This document shows, in pieces, positions 44,285-56,656 of a DNA stretch of 64,000 nucleotides. A program made the position numbers and the translations under genes. Source of the DNA: Verpa conica. Lineage: Eukaryota > Ascomycota > Pezizomycetes > Pezizales > Morchellaceae. Below the pieces are notes generated by a model. That model did not search any database. It was not told the DNA's origin and worked only from the letters and a program-made list of their open reading frames with translations. Position 1 is the first letter of the stretch; every line of letters starts with the position of its first letter. The stretch lies in assembly GCA_033030425.1 (NCBI GenBank), contig JAUFSD010000001.1:1922001-1986000 (forward strand), read 5' to 3'.

Positions 44285-45705
44285 TCAATGTACGCCGTTC
44301 TCCTCACCACTCTTGATACCATTAGCAACCGGCTTCTTCTCCACCGGGGGTGTCAGAGCCTTCTGCGGGTTCGGGCTCAGAATATACTGAGCATCAATTA
44401 ATCTCGCCGCCGGGTTCAACTCGAGACCAAAACCAGGCTTGTCGAGGACAGAGACATCCATTGAGCCGTTGATTGGGATGGGCTCGTTGATAAACATGTC
44501 TCCAAACACGGGGTATACGGATTTCCCGTCGGGTGAGTTTGCGAGGTACTCTTGGAAGGGGCAGTTTGACTGCGAGACGACGTAGTGGTAGGAGTATGGG
44601 CCGGATGCGTGGGGGACTACCGGAATGTCGTAGGCAGCGGCCATGGCAGTTACTTTGAGGAGTTCGGTTAGACCACCAACCCACATGACGTCGGGTTGGA
44701 GGATGTCAAGGTTGCGGCCTTCAATGAGTTTGCGGAAGCCGTAGCGGGTGTATTCGTGCTGTTTTTTATATATCCGTTAGTTGTTTGTACATTTTTAGGA
44801 GGGTCGGGGTTATGAATATCAGCTTACCTCTCCGGTGGTGAACTTGAGCTGGGGAAGAGCCTGCTTCAACTGCTTGAAGCCGTCAAAGTCATCCGGGTGA
44901 AGAACCTCCTCCCACCAGTTGATGTTGAGATCCAAACACGCTGTAGCAAGCTGGATAGTGTATGGTACTGTCAATGCCATGTAGCAGTCCACCATGATTG
45001 GGAAGTCCGGTCCAACATCTTCCCTGTGTTTCCTCAAGTACTCGACGTTCTTCCTCAGACCCTCATGGCCATCATCAGGCCCATACGGCAAAGCCACCTT
45101 GGCACCAAAGAAACCCATCGCCTTTGTTGAGACGGGTTCAGGACCAGTGCAGTAGAAGTTCAACTTTTCACGGGTTGCACCACCAATCATCTTGTACACG
45201 GGTTCACCACGGATCTTCCCCAGCAGATCCCACAGTGCCAAATCAACCACCGAGATAGTGGCAATTGGCAGACCCTTGCGTCCGTAGAAGGTGGTTGCGC
45301 GGAACATCTGATCCCACATGATGGATAGGTTTCGAGGGTCGACACCGATCAGGAAGCGTGTTAGGTGGTTCTGGACGATCCAGCATGCTGGAGGACCTCC
45401 GAAACCAGTTGCGAAACCTTTTGTTCCGTCGGTGGCTTCAATCTCGACGCAGAAGGAGCCGAGGACATTGATTCCCCAGGAGGTTCGGGAGTGCTTGTAC
45501 TGTTCGAAACGGGACATGGGGTTCGCGATGGGGCTGTCGACGAGCCTGGAATTGTAACATTAGTACTGGAGGACAGTGTGGATTAAGGAATATTGTAATA
45601 CCAATGGCCACCAGCAACATTATGATAATCACCACCAGAACCAACACCTTCAGTTATATAGGTCCTGACAGCCTTGATAGTAGGCCATTGCTTAATTCCT
45701 GACAT
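44285..45705 (-). CDS. LRA3: L-rhamnonate dehydratase (enolase superfamily)
   Basis: Three exons (45705-45602, 45545-44828, 44758-44285) give 1296 nt, 431 aa. Enolase superfamily, rhamnonate-dehydratase type. Metal ligands are Asp 221 (MVDCYMAL), Glu 247 (WWEEVLHPDD) and Glu 274 (FTTGEHEYTRYG, rebuilt across intron 2). The catalytic His is 324 in PHASGPYSYH. The stretch KVALPYGPDDGHEGLRKNVE is diagnostic for this subgroup. It dehydrates L-rhamnonate to L-2-keto-3-deoxyrhamnonate. The N-terminus MSGIKQWPTIKAVRTY is the normal capping-domain start. A Pro/Lys-rich tail after about residue 410 is extra and may be disordered. It is divergent from the sugar transporter at 47006. Confidence 0.92.
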
Positions 45706-47005
45706 GACGGGCAGATATTCGTATGGAGGGAGGGAGGGAAGGGTAGAGGGACGAGAATTGAGAGGAATTTGGTATGAAGAAGAGCCCAGAGAAGTGGATG
45801 GGGGGAGTGCAGACTCTGCTTCTTTATACCTGTAGATTTGAACGGAAGGAGGGAGGGAGGGGGGAGTACATGCTCAGGATCTTTATAGATTGAACAATTG
45901 AAGGGGGAATATCGCACTGGGACAAGCTTCAGACAGTCACCGAACCTCCGTGCCGGGCTGACCAGACATAGCCCATCACTCACCAAAACATCAATTCCAA
46001 TTGATTTCCATGCAGCCGGAACGCCTCCTCGGCAACTTGACTATGGCCGACATCTATTTTCTTCTTTAGATAGTAGCCGCCATTTCCCATTTCGCATTTC
46101 CCACTGTCCGGACCCACCCCCTGCAGCTCAGTGGCCATCTCGTGGAGTTACCTATCGGTACATAGGGTGCCAAGTATAGCAGAGATGGCGACTGCAACTG
46201 CGACTCCGTGACTCCGGCTCTTCAGATGTAGCTAGGTATCATAACCCTATGCATTCATCGAATCTCAATCGGGGAACACGGAAAGGCGGGGTAAAGCAAA
46301 CTCATTCTGCTATGGCTACCTCCAATATCTTTCGCCCCCGCGCCCTCGGCTGCTCGGCGGGCATCACACCGAAGTCCCGCCAGCTCCGCACCATAACCCT
46401 AACCGCACGCGTACTCATGAGACACTGTGGGGAATCCCTGAGAATATGTGTGGAGGCGCGAACTGGTGGGGGAGGCGTTTCCTTGGTAGGAGTACTTTAT
46501 CTAGTGGCCGTTTATTGTACTGATCGCTGTAGATTGTCGTGATTACATTTGATGTCGAGTGATCTTCATGACTGATTTACCGTGACATGAACATATGCCC
46601 TTGGGATTAGCAGAGGTTTACAGTATAGAACCCCCCCCTCCCCCTCATAAGATATCCACATGGACCGGCTGTCCCTCCTATCATGATCATCTACATGCCG
46701 GGACGCTATCGGGAAGCGTTGGACCGAATTCCAGGCACGATTCCCAGGTATCGAAGCACTCGCTTAGGACGCGGTTCTTGATTATTGAGATACGCGTATA
46801 TTAGCTGTTTACCCCGGATTCTTTATAAGTAACCGGGGACGGGGAACTTCTTGGGGGTTTTCTTCTATTTCAAATTAATTCCTTCCAAGTCTTTTTTTTT
46901 CTTTTCTCCACATTCTCCACATTCTTCATTATTGTGGGGAGAATAGAATAAATTAAAATAACTCGTCTAGTGGAACCTAAGAAGGAAAAGAAACCAGTGA
47001 CTATA
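45706..47005. promoter_or_regulatory. Divergent promoter region of dehydratase and transporter
   Basis: 1.3 kb between divergent start codons, so probably the main control region of the cluster. It has CT-rich tracts before both starts, hexamers fitting the CreA carbon-repression consensus SYGGRG (for example GCGGGG at 46286-46291 and CCGGGG near 46833), and several CGG/CCG triplets that a Zn2Cys6 factor could use. Overlapping ORFs on the plus strand here show no family features. Confidence 0.45.
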
Positions 47006-48899
47006 ATGTGGAAACCAAAACTCTACGGCAATGCACTCGTCTACACAATTACAGCATGCTGCTGTCAAGGCTTCTTGCTTCTGGGGTACGACCAAGGTAA
47101 TCATTGACACCGGTACCGTTCCCTTCGTCCCGCAGCTCACTTAACTAATCATATTTCAGGTGTCATGAGCGGCATCATCGGCGCAGAGAACCGTTTTGCC
47201 AGAGATTTTGATAACCCGGGTACCAGCACCCAGGGTACTATCGTCGCTATCTATGATGTAAGTTTACATACCATATATAATTGGCCTCGCATGACTGCCG
47301 ATAGTTGGTGGAACCTAACAAGTCACACGGTATAGATTGGTTGCGTTGCTGGATCGATATTATGTTTCTACATCGGAGAGCGGATGGGTAGGAAGCGCAT
47401 GATTATGGCAGGTGGGATTACAATGTTGATTGGGACTGCCATCTTGACGAGCTCGACTACGTTGGCACAATTGATTGTTGGTAGGATTGTTACTGGTATT
47501 GTAGGTTGATCATTGGTACTGTGTATGAGTGTGAAACGGTGACTGAGACTTGTATAGGGTAATGGCTTCAACTCTAGTACTATCCCGGTTTATCAAGCAG
47601 AGTGTTCTCCGGCGAGAGTTAGGGGTATGCTACTTACTACACAGGCCGTCGTTACAATTTTTGGTCTCTGTATTGGTATGGTTATCCTCGTGGTGCAGTA
47701 AATAAATGATGATACTGATTGTATATATATAGCTTACTGGTTGGACTACGGGACATCATTTAATGACGGTCCTATGCAATGGCGTCTCCCTCTCGGATTC
47801 CAGGGTGTCTTTGCTCTATTACTTGTGTTGCAAGTCATTGTACTTCCGGAAACACCTAGGTACTAATCCATCCATCTTTAATAGGTCTAATACTAATAAC
47901 TATACAAGATGGCTCGTTGCCCAAGGCCGCCCTGAAGAAGCAGCTCAAGTTCTGGCCGATCTCGAAGGAAAGGAGTACTCTCCAGATCACCCTAAAATCA
48001 TCGAGCTCCGACAAGACATCGAAGCATCAGTCGCACTAGAGAGTGAAGGCGGCCCATTCAAGTTCAAAGAATTATTCGGTATGGGCAAGATCCAAAACTT
48101 CCGACGAATCTGTCTCGCAATCGCTGTCATGGTCATGCAACAGGCCACAGGTTATTACTACCATCTCCTCTAATCCATTATGATATTACATTTGTAATCA
48201 TAACTAATCACTCGACTCCAAACAGGCGCAAACATGATCAACTACTACGCACCAGTTGTATACCAACAAACCATGGGCCTCACCCGCAATATGTCACTCA
48301 TACTTGGCGGCTGCACATCACTAACATACCTCGTCGGCTCCTTCATCCCACTATGGCTTGTCGATAGACTTGGTCGTCGCCCCCTCCTCATGTTTTCCTC
48401 CATCGGACTCTGCTTCTGCTTCTCCATGGCCTCGATTCTCCTCTCTCTCGAGACCGTATCTACGGCCTACGGTGCCTGTGCCATGGTTTTCCTCTTTCAG
48501 ATCTTTCTCGGTATCGGGTGGCTCCCCGTACCGTGGTACTATGGCTCAGAGGTCTCAACAACTCGTCTCAGGTCCCGCGCGCAGGCTATCGGGTCGGCTT
48601 TCAACTGGCTTGCTGTGTTTACGGTTGTAGAGATTACGCCGATCGCAATTGGGGATATTGGTTGGAAAACCTTTATCATTTTTGCTGTCTTTAATGCTGG
48701 TATGGTTCCAATCGTGTATTGCTTCTTTCCAGAGACAAAGGGTATCGAGTTAGAGGATGTAGATCATTTGTTTGATCGGGGTGGTATTACGGGCGGTGTA
48801 TGGAGTACAGGGGGGAAGACTGTGCAGAGGAGAAGTACAGGAGTCGAGACTGGGGTTTTTGAGAGGGCCGAGAAGGCAGGTGGTGTGCATATGGAGTAA
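47006..48899 (+). CDS. MFS sugar transporter, probable L-rhamnose importer
   Basis: Seven exons (47006-47096, 47160-47257, 47336-47500, 47558-47675, 47733-47859, 47909-48150, 48226-48899) give 1515 nt, 504 aa. Sugar-porter signatures are all present: GYDQGVMSG, GERMGRKR, GRIVTGIGNGFNSST, PVYQAECSPARVRG, PETPRW, a second RLGRRP and the closing PETKGIELEDVD. Twelve TM helices are expected, with the usual central loop (LADLEGKEYSPDHPKI). Head-to-head position with the rhamnonate dehydratase suggests L-rhamnose as the substrate. Sugar specificity cannot be read from sequence. Confidence 0.9.
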
Positions 48900-51800
48900 G
48901 TTCCAGGTTCGAATTAGTAGGTATCTTGAGGTATGATAATATGGGTACGCGAATATGAATTTTCTTGGCTGTATATAGGACTTTGTATAGGTTTGAATGG
49001 GTTTTTAAGCGATGGGTTTACTTGGGGAATTTTCAGCTAAAAGAATACTAGTTTATTTAGCTAGCTTATAATCACTGATTAAGAGAGTCTACTAACTACT
49101 ACCCCCGGGTGCTTATATTCTAAGGGGGAGGGGGACGTGTGATAACGAGTGCTTAGATTTATATCCGAGGATCCCCATTTCCCCCGCCGGCCGATAATCT
49201 TCACGAATACCGATGCCTCGGTAGGGATTTGTGGAGTTTATTAGCTTCATGCACCCCACATCCGTGCCTCGCCATTGATCGGTAGTCGGTAGCATTCCGG
49301 GCGGGCTATCTCCGAGTGATATCCGGTGAGTGCTATTCCTCGGGGCAATGCACTCCGTGAAGATATCACTATTAGTCCTGAATTAGCCCTAGTGTTGATC
49401 TTTTTTCCTAGCCCCGATATAATGCTCTACAGTAGTAAACCAGTAGAGAGACGTATTTGAGGTGTTTATGCGGAGTGGTGCGGTATAGTGTTATATATGT
49501 GCACACTGTTATATATGATATCGTGGTTGGCATTCGAGTGATTTTTTATGCGTTTTATCCTTCGGTATAATTCTTTCCGTGAAGATCTCCAATGAACGTA
49601 AGCTATTGTGTGTATCAAGCGTAGCCTTAGTCAAGTGGGGGGCCTTGGGATGCTTATAACTAGCAGGTATGTGTCTGTGGCTCTATTGCTGACTTCCTGG
49701 AAATAATCTAGGGGCAAAGGGATAGGCTCTATAACCACTTCTAGAAGCTGGTCCGAGCTAGAGAAAGAATATAATCGGCTTTTTTATTAATCGGCATATA
49801 TCGATACTTCCAAAGTTACCCGGGAAGGTTTCGTGATCTAGAGGGTCAAGAAGTATTCCTATCCGGTATATATAGGCCGGTACCGACAAGGGAGAACCCT
49901 TATATTAATTCCCAGGTCTTATTCTGACAAGGGAGTGGTATCATTTTATCTCCGAGGTACAATCACAGTTGGATCTCTTAGAGTTTCAGATGATGAATAT
50001 CTCCGAATGGAACTCCTAGGGTACAGAGGGATGGTGGTGTGCAGAACAGAGATTTATATAATTATGTATGTACTCTAAGTAATGTAGATGCATGCAACTA
50101 AGTCGTCATCCAGCCGTACCATCCACTACCCACAGCTGCTGTGCCACATGGCCCTATAAACCTGGGTTCGTGCTATAAAGTGTCTTGTGCATGAGAATAC
50201 CCTGTAGCTCGGTGGTTCGGGTCTTTGGGCCATATATGATGATTTTTCTATAGAGCGATGTCTAGTTAGAGTTTACGCAGCACCTTTTGTCACATGGGAT
50301 TGCGGATCTACGTGTAACATGCACATGTGGCATATAGCTAGGAGACTACATGTCTCAGCGAGAAGTGCTATACCTTACGCACGATCTACGAAGAGGACGG
50401 GCTTAAGGGACCCAGTGTTAGTATAAACTTCCACTCCCCAGGTTGAGACTCTCATCCCTACCCGTGCCCTTCTCTGTTTGACCTTTTAGCCGCATTCGTT
50501 TCTTCCGACAAGAACTCATGGCCTGTTATTCATCACCGTAGGGTCTACATCTCTCTTCTTCCTCTAAATCTCCCCCTTCACCCATCACTCTCGATACTTG
50601 TTGCTTTGTGACCAAAACATTGTTTATGTTATATAATATCCCTCATATCAATTAAAGTCTGAAACTCGTGCCTTATATCTCAGCTCACAGGGAGGTTCAT
50701 CTCTGTCGTATTTCATACGCTGGTGTATCTTAATTAGCATGGGACTGGGTGCTTAATTAAGACCAGAATTACATCCATTATTACTTTATAGAGGTCAGAT
50801 ATCTCTGGGGTATTGTACACTGAAAAAAAATCTTATTCTAGCTGATTAAATGAAATTATGTAGAAATTGACTACTAGCCTAACACAACAAACTGGTACAT
50901 GTATTCAAATCAAAATTTCATCATGGTCTATCACTCGATATTCACCGCAAGCTACAATCAAGCAGTACCAATGGAAGGATGATTCCCTTCTTATTTTCGC
51001 TTTCAAAGCCTTTTCATACATAATTGGAGTTTATCTACGCTAGAGAAATACTCTAAATTACAAGCGGGGTCCGACCCCGTTAAATGGAAGTCAGTCGAAG
51101 ATTATTATCCGGGGCGGATAATTAGAAGCCATGGTATATGATGTGGGAATATAATTATGTTACCGCCCGAACCTTTGAAGCCAGTCCAAACAGAACCATC
51201 TCTAATTATCCTTATCTCCTGCCTCTTCACCTCATCATTAGTGGGGGGGCTAGCTAGGCTATTGCCTTGTGGTGTTACAGGGACTGAGAGTGCCTAGAAT
51301 CGAAAAGAGCCACTGGAAAAACCGATGACGACTGTTTTAATTAGGTATTTTAGATCTGGCCAATACATCGGGACACTATTAAATTTATTTAGGATGTTAT
51401 TTAGGACGTTTTTGGTGGGTAGCTATCTAAAACTCTTATCTCGACCTCAACTCATGCCCATATACGCGCAATATGTGGGTAGGAGTGAGTCTGATCTCAA
51501 CCTATCTAGCGCTTTTTTGGCCTAGTCAATATTTTCTTTGCTCATGTGAAATTATATACAAAAAAGCGGAATTGGAATCGAAATTACTCTCACGAAATAA
51601 AATAGGATTAAAAAAATCTGTCCGGTACCAGGGCTGTAATGCCTCCCAATAACATACAGTATTTCCTTACTCTAGAAGTTCCAGTACCAGCCTAGGGGTT
51701 TTTAGGGAACCCGCTAATGTAAGTGTCGCTCTATATTCACGTACTAAGTTTTATCTCCCTAAACCCTTATGAGTAGGAAATTCGTTGAGCATAGAAAGTT

Positions 51801-54800
51801 GTATTTAGACAACTGCCCATTAAAGGGGTTGCTCATACTTCTAGTCCCTAGGATAGGGGCTACCCGGAAATCGATGCACTACCAGGACAGGCCTATATGA
51901 AATAACTACCTCGATACCTACAGATATTCACTAGATCAGAGAAACTACCTTGTACCTAATGTACCAATTATCGGAAAAACAATATACCGCCCCCGTAACC
52001 TGGTTTGTAACCCGAGATCAAGAATTCGCCCGTGCCCTAGCCCTAAGGCATTTGTGCAGTTGCATTCCCGCCCGTCTCCGCCCCTTCGGAAGTATGCCCG
52101 TTATTATATACCTACTGGCATGTACATCTATATATTAGTCTCCTTTAAGAGATCGGGCCGCACATTCAATGGGTCTCTAGAGCTAGTAATATTTCCTTCT
52201 TCCCTAGCTACATGTCGCTGGTTTAGAGTATGAGTGAGTACGTATATCCCCGGGAAAAGCCTCCTGGGGGCCATGTATCTTCTGGAGTGCATATATAGGG
52301 TTCTTTAAATTAGTTTAAGAACATAGTTGAGAAAAAAGCCTCAGGTCTGTGGGTTTAATCCCTGAGAGAGAAGAAATTTTGCGTTTAGTAATCTATGCAC
52401 TCCACTAGTAAAGGCACTTTGAGAAGTTAGTAGTACTATGGAATCCGCCGTGCAGATACGGGGTATCGTCAATGAAAGCCTATGTAGACTCAGGACAGAT
52501 TTTATCCTACAACGTTAAAATCCCCCTCTTACTCCCACTACGATGACGAAAGAAAATCGTTTGCTTTTTTCCCGGTCGGGGAAACCGAGAGTATCTGGTA
52601 GGCTAAGCTAACGTCGATTTCTCATGGGGCGATCACGATGACCGAAGAATGCAGCGTAAAAGAAAGGCTCTCCACTCGTCGTTTGGATGAACTGCCTACA
52701 TAAAGCTTGGGTTACGCGTGCAGACCAGAAAGACCCTAGCATATTAATAGAGTTGTTCCCTCGTGATGCTTATACATATTGTGATACACGGCACGTAGAG
52801 TAGTTTGTGCGCCTTTAACATCCAAATCTGGTATCAGTGTAAATACAATACCCATCCTGGATTACCATGTCTAGAGTGCCATTTCTAGAGCCTAGATGGA
52901 ACCAGCTGCCTAATCTCCTTAGCCTCACTGCGTTAGATTCATGCATTTGACTTTTCGGACATGAGGCAAGCACTACACATACAGCAGCCTAGTACCTCAA
53001 GAGTCCAGTGCTCGACTTCAACGGGGCGGGGGAAATACAGAAAATTTCATGACGCCCTAACCTATAGGCACTGACTACGAGACCATGTAGCCGCAGCCGG
53101 TTTGATGGAAAGTTGAGAGGCGTGCAATGTTATGTAGCACAAAGTTGTGCGCAGGCCGGCAGGATTTTTTTGAGTACTAAACCCCTCGTCTCATGTAACT
53201 CCACAAGGTGTAGGATATAATCTTCAAGTTATATAGCGCGAATAAGATTATGATAGGGTTTTCCGGTAGTTAGCTCTGTGACATTCAATAACCCCCCCCC
53301 CCCCAACCCATAAGAGGCAGTGGGGCCATTGAAATTCGTTTCGATGGGGGGTTCTGATCAGCAGTACACTGCCATGTTACTACTCTGAGTGGGCCTAGGC
53401 CCTACGGTTGCAGAGTGGTAGAAGGTACCACCTGCGGCAAATACCGTTTCATGTCTAGTCGACAAGAGTTGGGGTAATATGCCTAGTGCTTACACTAGAC
53501 CTTTATTGAACGCCACAGGGCAACCGAGGTGTGCGCTCGCCGCCGCTCGCCGATCATGTGGCGCTTTGCGGGGGACTGCTTCGATCCGGGCTAGCTAGCG
53601 CTGTGGGGATTAGTACAATTGATCTCACGAAACTTTAGATAGCTTAGCACGGCGAAAGATATAACTGGGGGGATAAGAATACATAGAAACAAATTTTGCC
53701 GGGTTTTCGATTGATTGCATAAATCAAGTACACTTAGAAATCGAGAGAAATAATAGAATCAGATATTTATCTCCTTGATCTTTCTCAATGAATTTGAGGG
53801 CCCGATAGTGTTTTATCTCCATGTGCTAGGATTAAACTAGTTTTATAATTAGGATATTCAAAGACAGAACTTCTTGGAGAAATCAGACATGAAGCTTACG
53901 TCATTGCTAGGAGAAAAACCCTCGATGATCCCAATATAAGTCTTTTGAAATGTTGGATAAACGCATTGTGGGTTCAGGCTATAGTTAGCTATGGTGTAGA
54001 TTGAGTATAGAAAAAAATTTACACGTGCGAAGACTTTCATAGAATGAATGCAGAGCTATCTATATATTACCTTGTAATTTTCGGGAAACGGGGAAAACAG
54101 AGTAAAAGTAAGTGATCTTGCTTCTGTACGGGAAGCTGCAGAGACTCACCTTTTCAATATAATAGGCGAGTATCGAAGGTGATAAAAAAACCAGACGAGG
54201 CGGCTGCAACGGCAGGACAGGAACAGAAAAATAATTTTTTTTAACTACACCCTCTTTTAACAAAATGCTTAGCACTACCGAGTTATACGTAGGTACGGAG
54301 CACCACATTAAAACAGGGAAATATGATCTCCTGCAGAGAACTGAAAATGTTGTGCAGGGATATGCCCATTGGGTAAGTGGTTTCTATTTCTTGACGACTG
54401 AGCGGAAGTACCCATTCCTGGAGTGGCCACGAGTACCCGGATGAGGGTCCTAGAACGGCATGAGGCGCGGAGCTGGGTAATAAAGGCATAGCAAGAGTGG
54501 CTGCGAGCCACCCACCTGATAATTAGGGTAGGCTGTAGATAGGCAGATATCTGATATGACACTTCTGATACTGCAGTCTAAATGTGGACAGGACCAGGAT
54601 TTCAATTAAGCCCATATTCTAGCTAATTGAGGAAAGTTTAGGTCCCTTGCAGGTAAAATTTAGCGGTGAACACTGCGATTGCGGAGTGTTTAGTAAATAT
54701 ATCCCGCTAATCTATTTTGATGTTATCTTTTCTTTTTTATGTAGCCCAAAAAATACAGCCCGGCTCGGAAAGTTTAATCTTGTAATTTTCGTGAAACTTT

Positions 54801-56656
54801 TCGGTACACCCACCACCTAGACCTAGACATTAGATAGTAAAGGATGACGATAGTTAATGTGTAAGTTACAGCGGTAAGCAGTCTTTGGACACCTCTGTCC
54901 CTAATGATCACCGGAGCGGTGGATCTACAGGCCGTAATACCACCCGACCGCGGAGAAAAATACTAAGGATTTCTTTTTAGCCGGGAGTCGCAGATAAGTC
55001 AAACAGCTACGGTCTACCGGAACTATGAGCACAAATGGCCAGATATTCTTTTATTCCGTCGGGACCGATGACGATAGCTCCGGGAAAAGGGAAACATTTA
55101 ACGAAGTTAAATAAATAAGGCCAGAGATCCAACGGTTGTGAATGTGGGGGAGGTCTTGGGAGTACATGCTTCAACCCTACAAACACCTATAAGTATAGGG
55201 ACTATATCATGTATCTAATACTAACAGGAGTTCTCAGCCCTCTACACACCAAAATAATATTCTTATAATTCAACTCTTGAAAGAACCTGACTTTCTCGAG
55301 TGCAGATATAAGCGAGGAATGTTACCAAATGTTTCCCAGGTGCATGGGGATGAGCATATTACGGACGACCGGTACAGTTTTGAACTCTCAGCTGTAGAGT
55401 GCGTACAATGGTGTAACTATTGTAACGTATGACCGAGTGAGAGGTCGTGAAGTTGGCCATAAAGATACGAGCGTCGGGGAAGCAAGGGAGCTTTAGGCTG
55501 GAGAGTGGCTTGGGGATTAGAAATTGAGGTGTCTGATAGTCGCTCTAGGCAACGGTTCCCCCGTGGCACATGGGCACAGGAGTTCCCGTCAGAAATAGCG
55601 AGCTCGAGCGGCCAAGAAAGCGCTCATGAAACGGTGACAGTTGAATTGCGGAGGAACATGTGGGATAGATGAACCCAGTGAACGAGTTGTCGGACATTTG
55701 AACTAGGGCAGTTGGTAAATTGAGTATAGATTGAGGATATATTGGGGTGCATGTCTTTCCTGGCCAAGTTGGGTTACTGGCAGCCGAGAGTAAGAAAAAT
55801 TGTCTCGGCGAGGATGTTTCTCCACAGCCGTTGTGATTGTTACACGGTTTATTCAAAAATTCCGTTTCTGGAGATGTGGAAACCAGAAAAGGAAGAAGAG
55901 GCTCTTTTTTGCGTTGTTTCTTTTCCTCAAAAATATTTCTATACTTCCGGTGGTTATCGTTTACCGACGACCCCGAAAGCCCCGACAACCCGCTGCACTG
56001 TGTCGGGGCGGTTATTCTCAGGAACCAGCCCAGTTAGAAACTCATCGAGTTTATCGTTCCTGGGCTGTGGGGAAAAGACGGTAAAGATGGATTTGAGGGG
56101 GGCGACCGGCCAGGGGAGGTATGTACTGACTCCTTGCTTACTGTAGGGGTTTGTCTGTGGTGGTGTCAGTTGTCCAGCTGGAAGAGCCCTGACTTCTGGC
56201 TAAATCCCCGCCATGCTCCCTCGTTACGATGGGCGGGGATTCCCCAGCCAGTGCAGCAAACCCGATTGGGCATTTACTCTCAACTTCGCATGTTGGGGTA
56301 ACATCTTAGGGGGCGGCTGCCGTGTGGAGACGGTGAGAAAGAAGGCCTAGCGATGGGAGCTTAGAAGGCGGGGAAGCCACAAACCATTATGATAATCCTG
56401 ACAATCCCAGGACTGACGAAAAATTATGCCTGGCCTGCGCCAATATCCGGGGATTGGTTGGATCGAAACCCCTACATAGGTACAACCAGCCTAACTTGTA
56501 AGCTCCGGTCCTGCCCTGCTCTTCTTCCTTTTTCATCATCATCATCACCTCCATTACCGTCGTTTTCGTTGCCGTCTGGCGATAGTCTTGATTGATTGAG
56601 TGAGATTGAGCCATTATTGTATTCTATATCGTCGTGTGCTGTAAATTCTCGCAGTT
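48900..56656. other. 7.7-kb gene-poor block
   Basis: No gene I can support. ORFs are short and scattered, and none carries a domain or joins to another by good splice sites. The longest (55545-55988, minus, 147 codons) is low-complexity in places and lies in the expected upstream region of the transcription-factor gene. A homopolymer C run lies at about 53291-53304 and a TACATGTA at 50896-50903. The last 600 bp contain CT-rich and CAT-repeat sequence typical of a fungal 5' UTR. Confidence 0.55.

Noticed and set aside
55545..55988. 147-codon minus-strand ORF upstream of the transcription factor
   Set aside because: No motif and overlaps other ORFs in several frames; likely chance in GC-richer DNA.
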